This document shows positions 58,400-64,000 of a stretch of DNA of 64,000 nt, piece by piece. Below the pieces are notes generated by a model. The model did not search any database and had not been told where the DNA came from. It worked only from the letters and a program-made list of their open reading frames with translations. The translations under genes and the position numbers were made by a program. The DNA is from Sordaria brevicollis (Eukaryota; Ascomycota; Sordariomycetes; Sordariales; Sordariaceae), in assembly GCA_033439795.1 (NCBI GenBank), contig JAUTDP010000012.1:1488001-1552000 (forward strand), read 5' to 3'. The number at the start of each line of letters is the position of its first letter. Position 1 is the stretch's first letter.

Positions 58400-61300
58400 A
58401 GAGTAGATGCTCGTCAATTTGGACTTTTTTAGGGACTTATAAACCGTTAACAGTATTAAAATTATCGAATTCTTCGTATTCCTTATTAGGATTAAGGAGT
58501 ATACCGTCTCGGCGAATAAACTTTTTAATATTTTTAGAAGAAGCTAGCCTCTTAAAACGAAATCCGTCCAATTACGCGTAATAATAAGTATTCCCGTTAA
58601 TAATATTAACGACTTTATAAGGACTTTTCTACTTATAGTTTAGCTTTTTGGCAATATTTATATCGATTCCCCGAATATTATCGTAAATAAGGATAAAATT
58701 TCTAATATTAATAGTAGCGTTTTTCGGTCTTATTTTGTAGAAATTAATAGAATTTCTTCGCGCGGCAGCTTTTTTCCTAGTATCGGTAACCTTTTCGGCC
58801 GCCTATTAAAAGCGGTATTTAATATTATAATATATTTGAACGACGGCGGCGATTAGTTTATCTATTGTATATTTCTCTAAATACTTTTCCTATTCGATTA
58901 ACTTCTAAGATAGATAGTCGAATTTAATAAGAATAATAGGATTGTAGCTATAGGCTAATTAAAAGGGAGTGAATCCGTGGCTATTGCGAATAGTAGTACG
59001 ATTAGTAAAAAGGATATAAGGGAGTAAATCCCTCCATCCTTTGCTAGTTCCTTCTATTAGCTTGGCTAGTGCTATAATAATTACCGAATGCCCTTATTCG
59101 TTAATTCCGTTGGTTCGGTGGTTATAAAGCGTTATTTATACTAATGGGATTTGGAGGTTATTAAATACTTCGGTAAATTCTCCTTAAAATTCGGAACTAT
59201 TATCGATAAGAATATTAAAAGGATATCCCCAACGTAGAAATACTTCCCGGAGGAAAATAGTAATATATTTCAACGTTAGTGCTAAAAGAATTTTTACTTC
59301 TACGTAGTTCGTTAGATTATTTCTAGCTTTAATTAATATTTATCGTCTTCCTTTTCCGCCTAGTAAGTATTGGACGTTTAAAGTCTACCGGCTAAAAGGT
59401 TAAGGAGTTGGAAATAACTATTTATACCCATCTTTATAACGTTTAGGAGCGTATATTTGACAAGTAGCACAATTGCGGATCATATCTTCGACTTGAGTAT
59501 ATATCCTATATTAGTAATAGTATTTAGTAATCCGTTTATAAATTCCTTCCCTTCCTCGATAGCCGGCTTCGTTATAATAACGTTATATAATCAATTCCTA
59601 TTACATCTTATCATTAATTAAAAGACGAGGGTAAGTACGCTTGTGAGCTATTTGTAACTAAAGCCTTCGATAGTGAACGAAATATTTAAAGGCGTTTCTT
59701 TTAAAGGTTTGCTATATAGTAAATGTCTTATTATATTGTACGGGAACGCGGAGCGAGAGTAGATAGCGAGCTATATCTTCCGAATAATTAGAATATTCGT
59801 CGAATAAGATCCGCTCCCCTTCTATATATTTTTCGGTAGAAAGATAATAAATCTAGGCGTCGACAAAGTCGTTAATATTTTCCTTAAAGCGTTTCTTTTC
59901 CAAATTACTTTTTCTAGGGGGTTTCTAGGAAAGGCTGTCAACTACGGTATTCTTAATTCCGGGGATATATTTTACGTTAAAATCGAAGTGTTTTATCTAA
60001 GTAATCTACTATATAAGAAGGGTACTAAGAATATCGCTTACTGCGCTGTTAAATTAATGAATAAGGATTTAAGTATTTATTTCAATAATGAAATGCGTTC
60101 CGAAAAGCTAACGTTTTAATCGTTTAAAAGTATAGAATAAATTACGAAGCTCTCGTTTAGTAGTATTATAACGAACTTCGGCCGGTAATTAGATACTACT
60201 TTCAAACTTGTAAGGATATCGCTTTTTATTGAAGCCAAATTGTTCAATAACCGCTCCTTATCCTTTAATATAAGTATCGGTAACGAAATAAATAATTATT
60301 TCGCTATTGTTGTAGACGAAGGTTATAAGGATTGGAATAGTAGTAACTTTGTATTGAAGATATTCTATAGTAAATTGCTAATTTTTTATCTATACTAGTT
60401 CAACTCCCTTCTTTATAATAGTATATAACGGGATGGCGATGATTCTAAAATTTTTAATCTAAATCCGGTAATAATTAACGATACCTAAAAAAACTCGAAG
60501 TTCTTCAAGCTCTTTTCCTCGGGGTTTGGCTTTTCTAATAATATAATAAATCTATTCGCGAATCTTTCTAATTTTAGCTTTATTTGGAAATTTACCTTTA
60601 GGACTACAAATATAACCGATTAAAATTGCTTCTCGTTTACACTATTGGGACTTGGCTACGGCAATTATTCCGCCAGTAAATTCAACGTTTAGTAATACTC
60701 TATCAATATTAATAAAATGTTCGTAGATGAAGTGTCGAACTCCTTTGTTGTTGATTAGTTCGTCGTTATACCGGCTTTTCGGACCTTTGATGCAAATATC
60801 GTCAAGATAAGGCTGGTACACTTCAGGGATTAAGTCGTAAAGGATCTTAATTATTGCCTTTATAAATTGAGCGATTAAATTGGTTCCTCCTTAGGGTAGC
60901 GTTATTATATGGAATAAATTAAGAGGTATTAAAAATATCGTTAAATCCCGATTTTCCTTATTAAACTAAACTTTATCGTATCTTGAGAATAAATTTAGTA
61001 AAGAAAGAATTTCGTACCTAATAAAATCTTCGCTAAAAGGTTCGCACCCTGGGGGTATATTAGTATTATGGATGGTTATTTTATTGATTTTTTAAGCGTT
61101 ATTAATCAATTGGAGTTTTCTATCCTTCTTTTGAACGAAAAACCAATTATTCCGATAAGAAGTATAGCTCTCTTTTAGAATTCCGCGTTAAATACATTCC
61201 TTAAGTAGATTATAAACTTTTCTATATAAAGCTTGTAGTATAAGAATTGCTTTCGTTTACTAAATTGAATGGGCAACCGTTTTAATCTTCTATTTTTCTA

Positions 61301-62600
61301 CTACGTCTTTATAAATAAGACTATATTTAGAAAATTCCTAAGCAAGGGCCTTTTCGCGATTAAAGAATATATGAGTGAAAAGTTCGATTTTAATTTCGTT
61401 GAGTAATTCGTTCTTTTCCAAAATTTATTAAAGTTTTTTAAGCGTTAATTAGGAACCTTTAATTAATTCCGTAAATTATAGAATAATATATTTATTTTAT
61501 TTAAATAGAAAGTTATCTAATTATTTTTGAATTTTATACCGGACTTCTTCGAATTTCCGTTTCTTCTAATTAGGGTTATTACCGGGTTTAGAACTATCCG
61601 AAGGCGTATTATCGATTGGTTTTATTTTTTAAACGACTCTTTTATATAAGGTATTAATTTGAATAAATAGAGAAGAACTTCGTAGCGACGTAAAAGAAGA
61701 TAAATTAGCGAGGGACGGAATATCCTTTATTTTTTTAAATTTCGGGATTTTCTTCCCTTAATCCTTGGCGTTTTTAATTACTAATCTTCGTAATTCCTGA
61801 AAAAAGTTTCTACGGATCTTTTTCCTTACTCGGTTTTATACCGCTCTACTTTCCAATTGCTATTTTGCTGGCAATTAATTCTCCGGAGGATTATTTATAT
61901 TCTTCTTCCAATATTTTAAATTAATTTCTTTAACTAATCGAAAGTAATCGGATAATGCCTCCTCGTTATACCTTTTACTATATAATAAGGCGATAATAGT
62001 ATCTATAGTTTCCTCTCCTAAAGAAAGGTAATTTTTATTATCCTTATTAATTTTAATGCTTTTTATAAATTTTTTGTTGTTTTCCTCTGGATTTATTTTA
62101 ATAAATTTATAAGGCGATTTATTTATTAGAGTAGATTCTTGGGTATTATTTGCGATAATGGGGTAAGTAATTATAATAGGGGAATTAAACCCGCTGTCCG
62201 AAGGCGTCTATTTATTCCTTAATAGCGAAGAAAATATTAATTCTTATTCTTCTTATAGTAAGGCAAGTACGAGCGGTTCTAACGTTAATATAATCTATTA
62301 TAACGCTAGTATCTTTAATAAATAGAAGACTAAGTAGGATTTCGTAACGAGGGAGTTAATTCCGAGTGATTATAAAGTATACTTTCCGACCTTTATCGAA
62401 TAAGAAGATATCTTCTATTATTTTACCTTTAAATTGCACCCTTCCGTTATTAGAGTTAATATTAGCAATCGTATAGTTCATATTATTAAAATTGAATTTA
62501 TTGACTAAATTAGTAAATATAGTATTAATTTCCGCACCGCTATCTAAAAGAGCCGTAACCTTTTCGCCACTTTTAGATTTAATACTAATTATTAGTGTGA
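58400..62600 (-). pseudogene. Element C pol relic (protease, RT, RNase H, integrase)
   Basis: Protease: VTALLDSGAEINTIF at about 62515-62560, active Asp intact. RT: GILKESYTSYRNNWFFVQKK near 61170, PPGCEPFSEDFIRYEIL near 61020-61060, and the intact active site QPYLDDICIKG (YLDD at 60798-60809). RNase H: VTDTYIKGQGAVIEQFGF near 60240 and PAEVRYNTTKRELRNLF near 60150. Integrase: zinc region with EAGYRGREG near 59565 (His changed to Tyr) and RNCATCQ near 59461-59480, then IDNSSEF-GEF near 59200. Stops replace Gln codons. This belongs to a different Ty3/gypsy lineage from A and B. Confidence 0.83.
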
Positions 62601-62639
62601 AAAGGTTTTATATACGCGTAATTTCCTTATTAAGTAGTG

Positions 62640-64000
62640 ACTTTTCGCTATAAAATATAATTTAAAAATCCTTCTTATAAATTCGAATTGGTTTGTTTTT
62701 AAGTACCGTCTTAGGATCTACGACTTAATGGTAGGATTAATACATTTACGCGGCGAGGATGTCGCTGAACTTCTTCTTCTAATCTTTATATAATAGCTCC
62801 TTAAGTACCGTAATAATAGTATTAATTTATAAATTGTACGGACGGAATTAATTAGCTTCTAAGCTATTATTTTTTATAGCGCTACCGTCGTACATTAATT
62901 GAGGGGCTTCCTTAAGGGCCTTCTAATAGCACTTAAGGTCAACTAATTCTTTGAATAATTGACCGGACTCGGGAATAGCTATAATTACATCTTCGAAAAT
63001 AATTTATAGCTTAGCACCTATAGTCTTGCTAATAATCGGGCAATTCTCTTTAATCTAAGCAATTTTGTGATTTATATAATCCTCAAAGCTATTAAAGTCC
63101 TTAAGCTTAAAGACGGATTCATTAATTAGAAGTTTCTGAATTTCAATTGGAGATTCGTTTATAGGTTTTAGCGATTTGGCGGCGGCGGTAGGAGCTAATT
63201 CTAGTTAAGGAGCCGGTTTAGATACGGTTTTAATTATCGCTATTCGTACATCTTTTTAATCCGTTATATCCTCTATACGAGGGTTAAAATTTGGCCTTCT
63301 TACGGGTAGTAATCGTAACTTCTCCCTTCGACTTATATTAGAAGGGGGTTTACGAGGAGTTATTAATCTTCTCCGCGTTTAAGTAAGCGTAGTAATAGCT
63401 TCCCTCTTTATAATCTACTTTAGGATTTAAAATATTAAGAAAGACTTTTAAATAAAAGGAAGAAGAGACGTTAAATATGGACCAATTAGGTTGCAATTGG
63501 TCTGGAGAGATAATTCGTTAATTAAGATTATATTATTCTAAAGATTAGCTCGGCGACGATTTTAAACCTTTCGCCACTTTTACTAATATTTTAGCTCTAA
63601 GAGATTAAAGTTAGGGGTAAACTTATTGGGATGAGCTTCGGTTTCCTATTCCCGGAATTTATTATACTTAGGGTGCTCGTTATAGCAAGCTATACGGGAT
63701 TTGAATATATCTCCAAAGCGGTTTATACGAGAAGCAATAGAAATTATATCGTTCGGAATATACTATATTAACCTAATATTATTTCCTAAGTAGAATTGCT
63801 ACTTGCGGCCTTATTCCTTATTAGCCTTAACTTAATAAATCCATCCCTTATTTATATAATAGTCCTTATCCTTGTATTAATATTAAATATAGCTAAGTTA
63901 TCTATATTAATAGTAGGTTATATTTTCCGTTAACTGAGTTTATTTAGTCGACTATACTATTATAATATTAATTTAAGGAGTATAATTACTCTTAAGGAGA
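62640..64000 (-). pseudogene. Element C gag-side region relic
   Basis: Upstream of the protease on the minus strand and in part of the same reading phase. It contains segments such as ESPIEIQKLLINESVFKLKDF and SFEDYINHKIA, which look like gag-type helical sequence, but no zinc knuckle is visible. It runs to the window edge. Confidence 0.5.

Larger units (their letters stand above)
57900..64000 (-). mobile_element. Ty3/gypsy relic C (minus strand), RIP-mutated, extends past the window
   Basis: Minus-strand protein motifs in the correct gypsy order fill 58400-62600; gag-like sequence lies to the right and probably continues beyond the window. No LTR pair can be identified. RIP is lighter than in element A, and several catalytic motifs are intact although stops interrupt the frame. 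Confidence 0.8.

Noticed and set aside
1..64000. CRISPR array, bacterial operon or ribosome-binding-site features
   Set aside because: Sequence is eukaryotic (spliceosomal introns, RIP); no regularly spaced repeats were seen.

Overview
The window looks like a filamentous ascomycete chromosome, most likely Neurospora or a close Sordariomycete. Genes have short introns (about 50-240 bp) with GTAAGT-like 5' sites and CTAAC/CTGAC branch sites, coding sequence is rich in C at third codon positions, and the right part carries the signature of repeat-induced point mutation (RIP): CpA and TpG almost absent, TpA in excess, and transposon reading frames full of TAA/TAG where Gln or Trp codons are expected.

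Left part (1 to about 37,790) is gene-bearing DNA with ten protein genes and one clear tRNA. In order: CAF-1 large subunit (-, 3' end cut by the window edge), a conserved fungal protein of unknown function (-), an SPX-EXS protein of the Syg1/XPR1 family (+), tRNA-Ser(AGA) (-), nucleoside diphosphate kinase ndk-1 (-), glucosidase II catalytic subunit (+), an eqolisin-type secreted glutamic peptidase homologue (+), a mitochondrial FLILHELTA/Mrx11-type protein (-), an EF-hand MscS-like channel (-), and a large disordered protein with an N-terminal WW-like module (-). These are unrelated housekeeping or accessory genes, not a cluster. Gaps are long (one is about 7 kb) and hold homopolymer tracts, a CAG tract and two degenerate tRNA-like pieces.

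Right part (about 37,790 to 64,000) is a RIP-mutated transposon nest. It starts with a pogo/Fot1-type DDE transposase relic (+), followed by a Ty3/gypsy relic here called B (+). Within B's reverse transcriptase lies a complete second Ty3/gypsy element, A (-), with paired LTRs and an intact 5-bp target duplication AGTAT. B resumes for about 330 bp after A and then stops at a junction near 53,035 with AT-rich DNA that shows little RIP. That stretch ends in a decayed open frame with a DUF3716-like Cys motif and a long acidic tail (about 56,330-57,780). A third Ty3/gypsy relic, C (-), fills the rest with recognisable protease, RT, RNase H and integrase motifs.

The most informative signals are the nested insertion order with RIP that stops inside A's LTRs, the poorly RIPped island at 53,035-57,850, an eqolisin homologue carrying Arg where the catalytic Gln is expected, and a long in-frame upstream extension of NDK with a hydrophobic segment. 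I found no convincing evidence for a wholly new system. Exon boundaries were read by eye and element ends without paired repeats are approximate.
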